In this document: positions 6,292 to 11,982 of the stretch, piece after piece
How positions within the stretch are numbered: the first letter of the stretch is position 1
Layout: each line of letters opens with the position of its first letter
Assembly: GCA_023253295.1 (NCBI GenBank)
Contig: JALRGZ010000144.1
Span: 1-11,982 of the forward strand
Length of the DNA: 11,982 nt
DNA from: Flavobacterium sp.
GTDB taxonomy: Bacteria > Bacteroidota > Bacteroidia > Flavobacteriales > Flavobacteriaceae
Direction of reading: 5' to 3'
Notes under the pieces: model-generated
Databases searched by the model: none
Seen by the model: the letters and a program-made list of their open reading frames with translations, nothing else
What the model was told of the DNA's origin: nothing
Made by a program: the position numbers and the translations under genes

Positions 6292-7200
6292 TTATTTATC
6301 CGACAAAATAATTGGAGCACTTCCTTTACTGTTCATAAAAATAATTTTCGTATTGGGTGAAGCCGCTAACTCTTTTTGAGCCTTAATGGATTCGTACTGC
6401 AATTGCTTTTCTGATAATCCAGTAGAGATAATTCGTTGATAATCGGCAATACCTTGTGCTTCTACTCTTTTTCGTTCGGCTTCTTGTTTTTCTTTTTGGA
6501 GAACAAACTGCATTTTTTGAGCTTCCTGTTCTGCATTAATTTTGCTTTCAATAGTTGCTTTAACCGAAGCTGGCAAATTGATATTACGAATTAATAATTG
6601 TTCCAGAATCAAACCTCTGCTTTTAAAATCGGCTTCAATATTTTTAAAAATTCGATCCTGAAATTCGTTTCTTTTAGTCGAATACAAAGCCACCGCATCA
6701 TAATAAACTGCGTTGTCACGAATACGGGTTCTGGTTACAGGACGCACAATTTTATCGGTATAATTAACTCCAATTTGTTTAAAAATCTTAGGTGCATCCT
6801 GAGGAGCTACACGATACAAAACTGTTAAATCAATCACTACTTCCAGTCCGTCATTCGATAAAACTCTAATAGCATCATCCCCTTCTAAAGCACCTTCTGA
6901 ATGGTCAGCTGACATGGTGTAATTTTGAGTCTGAATATCAAATTCTGTCACATCCAGCAACGGATTGATTAAATGCAAACCACTTTCTAAAATACCCGGT
7001 TCTACATTTCCATATAATGATTTCACTCCAACCTTTCCGGCATCAATTTGTTTAAAAGCTGAGGATAAAGCACCAAGCGCAATAAACAACAGCCCAATAA
7101 TCTTAAAAATCCCTGTAAACTTTGACAGCGGACCTCTGTCGTTTTTTAAAGTAAAACTGATTATTAAGAGTACAATTCCAAGAACAATAAATAGTATCAT
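6292..7200 (-). CDS. Prohibitin-family (SPFH/band 7) membrane protein
   Basis: The 302-residue protein has two N-terminal hydrophobic segments (about 1-18 and 31-50), followed by an SPFH/band-7 domain (about 51-210). The domain begins IDAGKVGVKSLYGNVEPGIL and includes VLSNDGLEVVIDLTVLYRV and the block RNINLPASVKATIESKINAEQEAQKMQ. A charged coiled coil follows (about 218-270: LQKEKQEAERKRVEAQGIADYQRII), then a C-terminal IIFMNSKGSAPIIL. This order matches bacterial prohibitin homologues, which form large ring- or cage-like assemblies in the membrane and often organise membrane proteases such as FtsH. No partner is visible here. Its ATG directly abuts the TAA stop of the MATE gene (TAAATG), so the two are almost certainly co-transcribed and perhaps translationally coupled. 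A single-pass topology, with only one of the two hydrophobic segments spanning, is possible. Confidence 0.93.
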   Translation of the reverse strand: MILFIVLGIVLLIISFTLKNDRGPLSKFTGIFKIIGLLFIALGALSSAFKQIDAGKVGVKSLYGNVEPGILESGLHLINPLLDVTEFDIQTQNYTMSADHSEGALEGDDAIRVLSNDGLEVVIDLTVLYRVAPQDAPKIFKQIGVNYTDKIVRPVTRTRIRDNAVYYDAVALYSTKRNEFQDRIFKNIEADFKSRGLILEQLLIRNINLPASVKATIESKINAEQEAQKMQFVLQKEKQEAERKRVEAQGIADYQRIISTGLSEKQLQYESIKAQKELAASPNTKIIFMNSKGSAPIILSDK

Positions 7201-8589
7201 TTAATTTGGTTTAGGATGATTTAATTCCAGCAACTTTTTCGTCAGACTGATAAAGCGAATATACAAAAATAAAGCTGCTGTTGTTAATCCTGCTAAAAGT
7301 CCAATCCAGATTCCTACTGCTTTTAAATGAGTATACAATCCCAAATAAATAGAAACAGGAAATCCTACTACCCAATAAGCCACAAAGGTGATATACATTG
7401 GCACTTTGGCATCTTGCAAACCACGTAAAGCTCCTAAAACTACTACCTGAATTCCATCCGAAATTTGGAAAACTGCTGCCACTAATAGTAATTGAGCTGC
7501 AATAGAAACTACTTCTGTGTTGGCTACCAAATCAATCACATTATCCATATTCACAAATAGTTTAGGCATATGCTGATGAAATACAACAAAAACGAGCGCA
7601 AAGAAAATTTCTAATAAAACAGCCAATAAAAAAATAGAATAAGCCACAATTTTCATTTTCTTAAAATCACCTAAGCCTTTTTGATTTCCCACTCTAATCG
7701 TAGCAGCAACACTCAATCCCATGGCAAACATAAAGGTAAAAGAAGCCAGACTTAAAGCTATTTGGTTAGCTGCCTGATTAGCCACTCCAATTGTTCCGGA
7801 AAGCCAAACTGCCCCGGTAAACAAACCTACTTCAAAAAACATTTGCATCGAAGAAGGTCCACCCAACCGAATGATCTTAAGATTCATTTCCCTTTTAATT
7901 TCTTTAAGAGAAAAACCTTCAAAAAAAGGATGAAACTTTGCTTTTCGCTGCATTTTATAATGCATAAAGCCTAACATCACAAATCTGGAAACTATCGTTC
8001 CAACAGCAGCACCCACAATACCTAATTTAGGAAAAATCCAAACCCCGTAAATAAACAAATAATTGAGTACCACATTGACCACATTTCCTAAAATAGTAGC
8101 CCACATAGCATATTTAGTTTCACTCATTCCATCGGCAAATTGTTTATACCCCTGAAAAATTATCAAGGGAATTAATGAAAAAGCAACAATATCCAGATAA
8201 GGTTTAGACAATTCGACCACATGTACGGGTTGTCCCATAAAAGTGATTAATTGTTTAGCAAAAAAGACCAATACAAAAAGGGAAAAACCTAAAAAAGTAC
8301 ACAAGTACAAGCCATGATGAAATACACTTCTTCCTTTTTCTATATTTTTTTCTCCATCGGCTTCGGCTGCTAAGGGCGTTATCGCTGTAGAAAAACCAAT
8401 TCCCAATGACATCGCAATAAAAACAAAACTATTAGCCAAGGAAACTGCCGCCAATTCAGTTGGTCCCAATTTTCCTACCATCACATTATCGACAATTCCC
8501 ACAATAGTATGTCCCAGCATTCCTAAAATTATAGGATATGCTAATCGGAGGTTATAAGAGAACTCTTTGGTGTATGTTGCTAAAGTCAT
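7201..8589 (-). CDS. MATE family multidrug/metabolite exporter (NorM-like)
   Basis: With the ATG at 8589 the protein has 462 residues and about 12 transmembrane helices in two pseudo-symmetric halves. Family blocks include GHTIVGIVDNVMVGKLG in helix 1, whose Asp matches the conserved cation-binding Asp of NorM proteins, FQGYKQFADGMSETKYAM after the first half, and LGALRGLQDAKVPM in the second half. MATE proteins export cationic compounds by Na+ or H+ antiport in the inner membrane; the substrate here is unknown. A TTG at 8637 would lengthen the ORF by 16 residues. I reject it because it overlaps the -33 promoter element, while the promoter places transcription start just before the ATG. The gene heads a minus-strand operon with the abutting prohibitin gene and probably the small acidic protein. 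Confidence 0.94.
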   Translation of the reverse strand: MTLATYTKEFSYNLRLAYPIILGMLGHTIVGIVDNVMVGKLGPTELAAVSLANSFVFIAMSLGIGFSTAITPLAAEADGEKNIEKGRSVFHHGLYLCTFLGFSLFVLVFFAKQLITFMGQPVHVVELSKPYLDIVAFSLIPLIIFQGYKQFADGMSETKYAMWATILGNVVNVVLNYLFIYGVWIFPKLGIVGAAVGTIVSRFVMLGFMHYKMQRKAKFHPFFEGFSLKEIKREMNLKIIRLGGPSSMQMFFEVGLFTGAVWLSGTIGVANQAANQIALSLASFTFMFAMGLSVAATIRVGNQKGLGDFKKMKIVAYSIFLLAVLLEIFFALVFVVFHQHMPKLFVNMDNVIDLVANTEVVSIAAQLLLVAAVFQISDGIQVVVLGALRGLQDAKVPMYITFVAYWVVGFPVSIYLGLYTHLKAVGIWIGLLAGLTTAALFLYIRFISLTKKLLELNHPKPN

Positions 8590-8607
8590 TTTCTGTTTTT
8601 TGGGCGA

Positions 8608-8638
8608 CAAAGGTAAGCAGAAGCCAATCGATAGCAAA
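8608..8638 (-). promoter_or_regulatory. Bacteroidota-type promoter of the MATE-prohibitin operon
   Basis: On the minus strand a -33 TTTG (8638-8635) is followed after 19 bases by TACCTTTG (8615-8608), an exact TAnnTTTG -7 element. This spacing is what is known for Bacteroidota housekeeping promoters. Transcription should start at about 8602-8605, giving a leader of about 15 bases before the ATG at 8589. Confidence 0.8.
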
Positions 8639-8781
8639 CCTCGTATCGAATAATATTTTTGATTGCCCCCATTTTCAGAAATATTCTAGCTAATTGATTC
8701 CCAATACTTCTCCATTTTTTTAACCAAAAAAGCAACAAAATGCACAACATTTAAAAGTTTGCCTCGTTTATTATCTCAAGG

Positions 8782-8803
8782 ATAGCCCTATTTATAAGGC
8801 TAT
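8782..8803 (+). promoter_or_regulatory. Short hairpin in the leader region of the outer-membrane protein gene
   Basis: ATAGCC (8782-8787) pairs with GGCTAT (8798-8803) around a 10-base loop, with two possible flanking G-U pairs. It lies 30 bases before the start codon at 8834. It has no U tract, so it is not a terminator; it could stabilise the 5' end of the message or be chance. The 244-base gap between MATE and this gene holds nothing else that I can assign with confidence. Confidence 0.3.
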
Positions 8804-8833
8804 TTGAAAAAATAATAATTAAAACCCCAAATT

Positions 8834-9376
8834 ATGAAAACAACAAAAAAACTGATGGCAGCTTTTATGCTCGCTCTTGCTTTATGCTCTTTCAATGGAG
8901 CAAAGGCACAAGAAACACCTAAATACGACCAAGGTTTCCGTTTAGGATTTGGTTTAAATGCAGGTTATGCCACTGAAGCCCCTTACAAATTAACTCTTGG
9001 AGGTGATGTTCGTTTGCAATACGATCTTACTAAAAGATATTCATTAACCTTAACAACAGGTTATACTAATTTATTTGTGAGTGAAAGTGATGGCAAAGAC
9101 TTAGGCTTCATTCCGGCTAAAGCAGGTTTAAAAGCCTTTGTTTGGAATGATCAATTTTATTTAACAGCTGAAGCTGGAGCTGCATTTGCCGTAACAAACA
9201 ATTACGACAAAACTTCTTTATTATTAGCTCCAGGAATTGGATACGCAACGAAATACATTGATATTTCTGCACGTTACGAACATTATTCTGATTTCCCTAC
9301 TTTGAATAGTGATGGTTCAATGGGACAAGGATTTGGTCAGGTGGCGCTTAGGCTGGCCTATGGTTTTAAATTATAA
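8834..9376 (+). CDS. Outer-membrane beta-barrel protein, unknown function
   Basis: The 180-residue product begins with a Sec signal peptide (MKTTKKLMAAFMLALALCSFNGAKA, cleavage before Gln26). The mature part is a run of alternating amphipathic strands: FRLGFGLNAGYAT, LTLGGDVRLQYDLT, YSLTLTTGYTNLFV, AGLKAFVWNDQFYLTAEAGAAFAV, LLLAPGIGYATKYIDISARYEHY and a last strand VALRLAYGFKL. The size, the short polar turns and the terminal strand ending the protein fit a small (about eight-stranded) outer-membrane barrel of the general OmpX/OmpW/PorT-like kind found in Bacteroidota. No specific function can be read from it. The ATG is the natural start for the signal peptide. It is probably monocistronic: a leader hairpin upstream and a strong terminator downstream. 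Confidence 0.88.
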   Translation: MKTTKKLMAAFMLALALCSFNGAKAQETPKYDQGFRLGFGLNAGYATEAPYKLTLGGDVRLQYDLTKRYSLTLTTGYTNLFVSESDGKDLGFIPAKAGLKAFVWNDQFYLTAEAGAAFAVTNNYDKTSLLLAPGIGYATKYIDISARYEHYSDFPTLNSDGSMGQGFGQVALRLAYGFKL

Positions 9377-9394
9377 TCGTAAAAGTAATTATAC

Positions 9395-9444
9395 AAAAAA
9401 AAACAGCTGACTGCTTTAATTAGTAGTCAGCTGTTTTTTTTTTT
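9395..9444. terminator. Strong bidirectional terminator between the barrel protein and ppk2
   Basis: A 12-bp stem, CAGCTGACTGCT (9404-9415) with AGTAGTCAGCTG (9422-9433) and containing one G-U pair, closes a 6-base loop. It is flanked by A9 on the left and T11 on the right, which both extend the stem and supply a U tract in each direction. It lies between the convergent stop codons at 9376 and 9456. Confidence 0.95.
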
Positions 9445-9455
9445 ATAGTAAGCAG

Positions 9456-10334
9456 TTATTCTTTTGCCAATTGTTCTTTGTACATATCAAAATTTGCTTT
9501 TACTTTTTCTTCTAAATCCGGAACTTTGATATCAGTCAATTTTTGCATTTCTTCCCAAATAATTTTAGCCACAATATAGCGAGCCATCTCTTTATCATCA
9601 GCAGGAACTATATACCAAGGTGCCTTTTCTGTAGCCGTTTTATTAATGGCTTCTTCGTAGTATTTCATATAAGTATCCCAATGTTCCCGCTCTTTTAAAT
9701 CTCCTGGCGAAAATTTCCAGTGGTGTTCCATATTTTCCAAACGGCGTAACAAACGTTTTCTCTGTTCTTCTTTACTCAAATGAAAATAAAATTTTAAAAC
9801 AATCGTTCCGTTTTGGGTAATATGCTTTTCAAAATTTCGAATTTGCTCCATCCGATTTTCCCAAAATTCCGGCGTAATATCCTCCACTTTTTCTATTCCG
9901 GGTAAATTTTCATTTAAAATATATTCGGGATGCACACGAGTAACCAACACATTCTCATAATGGGTTCGGTTGAAAACGGCAAATTTTCCTTTTTCAGGTA
10001 AAGCCAAATAATGCCGCCATAAATAATCGTGTTCTAATTCGGTTGAATTAGGCGTTTTAAAACTATGCACCACTACCCCACGCGGATTGAATTCTTTAAA
10101 AACTTCACGAATCAAACTATCTTTTCCCGAAGTATCCATTCCCTGTAAACAAATAAGCACTCCATAACGGTTATGGGCATACATCACGTCCTGCAAGGCA
10201 CTTAACTTTTCCTGAACTTTTTCCAGTTTTTCTTCCTTATCATCATCACTGGCCTTACTATTTAAATTGGTTGGGATTTCAGATAACTTAATAGAAGCTG
10301 TTACTTTAAAATCTTCTGGATTGATTGCTTTCAT
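9456..10334 (-). CDS. ppk2: Polyphosphate kinase 2 (class III-like, polyphosphate:nucleotide phosphotransferase)
   Basis: PPK2 enzymes transfer phosphate between polyphosphate and nucleotides in the cytosol; class III members can phosphorylate both AMP and ADP. With the ATG at 10334 the protein has 292 residues. Walker A is GMDTSGKDS (65-73), followed by SFKTPNSTELEHDYLWRHY. The Walker B-like block is VFNRTHYENVLVTRVHP (Asn122-Arg123), where the FNR form rather than FDR fits class III. The lid module carries LLRRLENMEHHWKFSPGDLKERE. The C-terminal APWYIVPADDKEMARYIVAKII is also typical. A TTG at 10364 would add 10 residues, but it overlaps an exact -7 promoter element, so ATG 10334 is preferred. 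The gene stands alone, between a bidirectional terminator and a divergent promoter region. It probably links polyphosphate stores to ATP/ADP levels. Confidence 0.94.
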   Translation of the reverse strand: MKAINPEDFKVTASIKLSEIPTNLNSKASDDDKEEKLEKVQEKLSALQDVMYAHNRYGVLICLQGMDTSGKDSLIREVFKEFNPRGVVVHSFKTPNSTELEHDYLWRHYLALPEKGKFAVFNRTHYENVLVTRVHPEYILNENLPGIEKVEDITPEFWENRMEQIRNFEKHITQNGTIVLKFYFHLSKEEQRKRLLRRLENMEHHWKFSPGDLKEREHWDTYMKYYEEAINKTATEKAPWYIVPADDKEMARYIVAKIIWEEMQKLTDIKVPDLEEKVKANFDMYKEQLAKE

Positions 10335-10361
10335 AGAATCTGTTTTTTTTCTGGATATTCT

Positions 10362-10369
10362 CAAATATA
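10362..10369 (-). promoter_or_regulatory. -7 promoter element of ppk2
   Basis: The minus strand reads TATATTTG, an exact TAnnTTTG match, 27 bases before the ATG at 10334. It implies a leader of about 23 bases and rules out the overlapping TTG start. No clear -33 TTTG is visible at the usual distance. The 111-base gap to the divergent beta-propeller gene must also contain that gene's promoter; TATCTTTA at 10434-10441 on the + strand is a 7/8 match. Confidence 0.6.
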
Positions 10370-10475
10370 AGGAATAAATATATTACTTAAATCTTTAATA
10401 ATGTATTAACACTAGCATTCCATACTATTCTCTTATCTTTAACTTTTAAACAAAACTTGCTTTCAACATAAACGG

Positions 10476-11312
10476 ATGGGGAAATTTACACTCGAAATTC
10501 TATTTCATATTATCGGAATCGGTTCGGCTTCAGGACTTATTTTCAAAAACGATACGCTGTTTGTCATTGGTGACAACAGTGGCTATTTATATGAATACCA
10601 AATGAATTCCAAAGATTTGAAACGCCATGAATTAGTTCCCAATCCCATTGAAAATACACCTAAAAAAGAGAAAGCCGATTTTGAATCCATGACTATTTTT
10701 CAAGATACCATCTACGTTTTTGGTTCGGGATCTTCTCCCAAAAGAAATGGCATGATTACATTTGACACACATCAAAAGAAGAAAGTTGAAAGCAACAATC
10801 TTAAAAACCTATATGAAGTAATGCAAAATTTTGCTGCTATAAAACCTGAAGATTTCAACCTTGAAGGCAGTGTTTACAATGGTGAAAACTGGTATTTCTT
10901 TAACCGAGGAAATGGTCCTGAAGCGAAAAACACACTCTTTACTATAGAAGCAAAAAAGTTAAATGAAGAATTCCGATTGTTGTCTAATGATTATAAATTA
11001 CCTAAAATAAAAGGAGTCCGAACCAGTTTTACCGATGCTGTTTTAGTAGATAACAAACTTTACTTTTTGGCCACAGCCGAAAACACCCAATCTACCTATG
11101 CTGATGGAGCAATTTTAGGAAGCATTATTGGTCGTATCGATTTAGGAACCATGAAAATAGATTTTACTAAAAAAATTAGTGCTACCAATAAATTTGAAGG
11201 ATTAACCGTTTTTAAAAAGGACAATAAAAAAATAGAATTCTTACTTTGCGAAGATGCCGATTCAGAAAACTTAGAAAGTACTATTTATAAATTATCACTC
11301 AATATTAAATAA
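10476..11312 (+). CDS. Beta-propeller-like conserved protein, unknown function
   Basis: The 278-residue protein has no cleavable signal peptide that I can recognise, despite a mildly hydrophobic start (MGKFTLEILFHIIGIGSASG). It consists of repeated short beta segments separated by turns: SGLIFKNDTLFVIGDNSGYLYEY, FESMTIFQDTIYVFGSGS, EGSVYNGENWYFFNRGNG, TDAVLVDNKLYFLATAEN and FEGLTVFKKDNKKIEFLLCEDAD. The recurring hydrophobic-Asn/Asp-LYF-x pattern suggests a five- to six-bladed beta-propeller. It resembles an uncharacterised Bacteroidota family (I think DUF6929, from memory). No catalytic motif is evident. The ATG is fixed by an in-frame TAA 36 bases upstream with no other start between. The stop is 2 bases before the ATG of the dehydrogenase gene, so the two form one transcription unit, divergent from ppk2. 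Confidence 0.82.
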   Translation: MGKFTLEILFHIIGIGSASGLIFKNDTLFVIGDNSGYLYEYQMNSKDLKRHELVPNPIENTPKKEKADFESMTIFQDTIYVFGSGSSPKRNGMITFDTHQKKKVESNNLKNLYEVMQNFAAIKPEDFNLEGSVYNGENWYFFNRGNGPEAKNTLFTIEAKKLNEEFRLLSNDYKLPKIKGVRTSFTDAVLVDNKLYFLATAENTQSTYADGAILGSIIGRIDLGTMKIDFTKKISATNKFEGLTVFKKDNKKIEFLLCEDADSENLESTIYKLSLNIK

Positions 11313-11314
11313 AC

Positions 11315-11845
11315 ATGAACGATTTAAAAAATAAAAATGCTCTGATTACAGGGGCTGGAAAAGGAATAGGAAAAGCTATCGCTTTGGCTTTAGCCAAAGA
11401 AGGTGCGAATGTTATTTTAATTGCCAGAACACAGGAAGAAATTGACAACGTAGCAGCCAAAGCACGTTCACTTAGAGTAAAAGCATTAGCAATAACTGCT
11501 GATGTAGCCGATATTAATTCCGTTAATGCAGCCGTAGAAAAAGCCTTAGCCGAATTTAAAACCATAGACATCTTGATAAACAACGCCGGAATTGGGGCTT
11601 TTGGAAAATTCCTGGATATGGAAGTTAGCGAATGGGAAAGAATCATTCAGGTAAACTTAATGGGAGCTTATTATATGACCCGAGCAGTGGTACCCAACAT
11701 GATAGAAAGACAAACAGGAGATATCATCAATATTTCATCAACGGCTGGATTAGCCGGAAATGCGATGACCAGTGCGTATAGTGCTTCTAAATTTGCCTTA
11801 TTAGGCATGACCGATTCTTTGATGCAGGAAATGCGCAAGCACAAC
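11315..11845 (+). CDS. Short-chain dehydrogenase/reductase (FabG-like), 3'-truncated at chimeric junction
   Basis: About 177 residues of a classical NAD(P)-dependent SDR are present. The Rossmann dinucleotide motif is TGAGKGIG (12-19), with Asp63 (ADV), NNAG (89-92), the catalytic Asn114, Ser142 in NISSTAG, and Tyr155/Lys159 in YSASK. This gives the full Asn-Ser-Tyr-Lys tetrad. The sequence is normal up to DSLMQEMRKHN, where SDRs continue with a strand such as IRV and then about 60 more residues. Here it turns into an unrelated Lys/Ser-rich reading with no stop to the window edge. The gene is therefore cut by a junction at about 11822-11845. The ATG lies 2 bases after the beta-propeller stop, so they are co-transcribed. 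3-oxoacyl-ACP reductase-like activity is the usual annotation, but the substrate is unknown. Confidence 0.93.
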
Positions 11846-11982
11846 AAAACGCACAAGACCCAGTCATGCAGGCACAGCTTATCGACCAGCAAGTCAAGCA
11901 AGGCGAACTCGAGCGCAAGAAACAGAAAGACGCACAAGACGCCATCTTTAAACAGAAAGAGCTCATGCTCGAGGAACAGAAA
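11821..11982 (+). CDS. Partial foreign ORF, phage portal C-terminus-like coiled coil
   Basis: From about 11821 to the window end, frame 1 is open and reads DAGNAQAQQNAQDP, then VMQAQLIDQQVKQGELERKK and onwards to KELMLEEQK without a stop. This Gln/Lys/Glu-rich heptad-like helix, preceded by AQQNAQDP, resembles the C-terminal tails of podophage-type portal (head-tail connector) proteins. It is not related to SDRs. Base composition is near 48% GC over the last 100 bases, higher than the bacterial genes here. The frame differs from that of the SDR, and the first about 24 bases read sensibly in both frames, so the exact junction is ambiguous. Any long coiled-coil protein is an alternative; the portal identity is an inference from pattern only. 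Confidence 0.5.

Noticed and set aside
6598..7974. Plus-strand ORFs inside the prohibitin and MATE genes
   Set aside because: They are low-complexity shadows of minus-strand genes with clear protein families.
8590..8637. TTG-initiated N-terminal extension of the MATE exporter
   Set aside because: The extension covers the -7 and -33 promoter elements, and the ATG at 8589 gives a family-typical N-terminus.
10335..10364. TTG-initiated N-terminal extension of PPK2
   Set aside because: It overlaps an exact TATATTTG -7 element; the ATG at 10334 lies at a sensible distance downstream.
11305..11937. Minus-strand ORFs opposite the dehydrogenase
   Set aside because: They are shadows of the SDR coding sequence, and the second crosses the chimeric junction, so they cannot be native genes.
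11821..11982. A resident prophage at the right end
   Set aside because: Only one partial phage-like frame is present, with no attachment site, integrase or other phage gene; a chimeric join explains it better.
1..11982. CRISPR array, insertion sequence, tRNA or rRNA gene
   Set aside because: I saw no regularly spaced repeats, transposase, terminal inverted repeats, or tRNA/rRNA-like sequence on either strand.

Overview
The window is about 11.8 kb of AT-rich chromosomal DNA from a member of the Bacteroidota, most likely a Flavobacterium or close relative (Flavobacteriaceae). I base this on the protein types (Bacteroidota-style PurA, AEC permease, class III PPK2, small secreted and outer-membrane proteins), the lack of Shine-Dalgarno sequences, and several exact TAnnTTTG -7 promoter elements, which are the hallmark of the Bacteroidota housekeeping sigma factor. 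Both ends look chimeric. Bases 1 to about 68 (about 65% GC) are foreign sequence joined in frame to the inside of purA. From about 11845 to the end, a short-chain dehydrogenase gene breaks off and a different reading frame takes over, encoding a Q/K/E-rich tail that resembles the C-terminus of a podophage-type portal protein. The contig ends should not be read as native gene structure.

Layout. Left part: 3' two thirds of purA (adenylosuccinate synthetase) with a strong terminator, then a NudK-type Nudix hydrolase (+), which converges on a 1-Cys peroxiredoxin (-) across a bidirectional terminator. Next, on the minus strand, come a small membrane protein and an AEC-family permease. Between them, on the + strand at about 2811-2885, lies a two-stem hairpin element that looks like a recurrent flavobacterial structured RNA (Flavo-1-like). 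Middle: the meaB/argK GTPase (+) converges within 17 bp on a secreted protein of unknown function (-). Then comes a probable three-gene minus-strand operon: MATE exporter, prohibitin/SPFH protein (start codon directly abutting the MATE stop) and a small acidic protein. It has a textbook flavobacterial promoter at one end and a hairpin/U-tract terminator at the other. Right part: an outer-membrane beta-barrel protein (+) converges on a class III polyphosphate kinase 2 (-) across a very strong bidirectional terminator. Diverging from ppk2 is a two-gene unit of a beta-propeller-like protein and a short-chain dehydrogenase, which is cut at the chimeric junction.

The genes are mostly unrelated housekeeping functions: purine synthesis, nucleotide-sugar hydrolysis, peroxide detoxification, B12-enzyme chaperoning, drug/metabolite efflux and polyphosphate-driven nucleotide phosphorylation. 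I see no defence island, mobile element, CRISPR array or biosynthetic cluster. The items most worth a second look are the structured RNA candidate, the possibly shared phage origin of the two ends, and the uncharacterised secreted protein with a duplicated motif.
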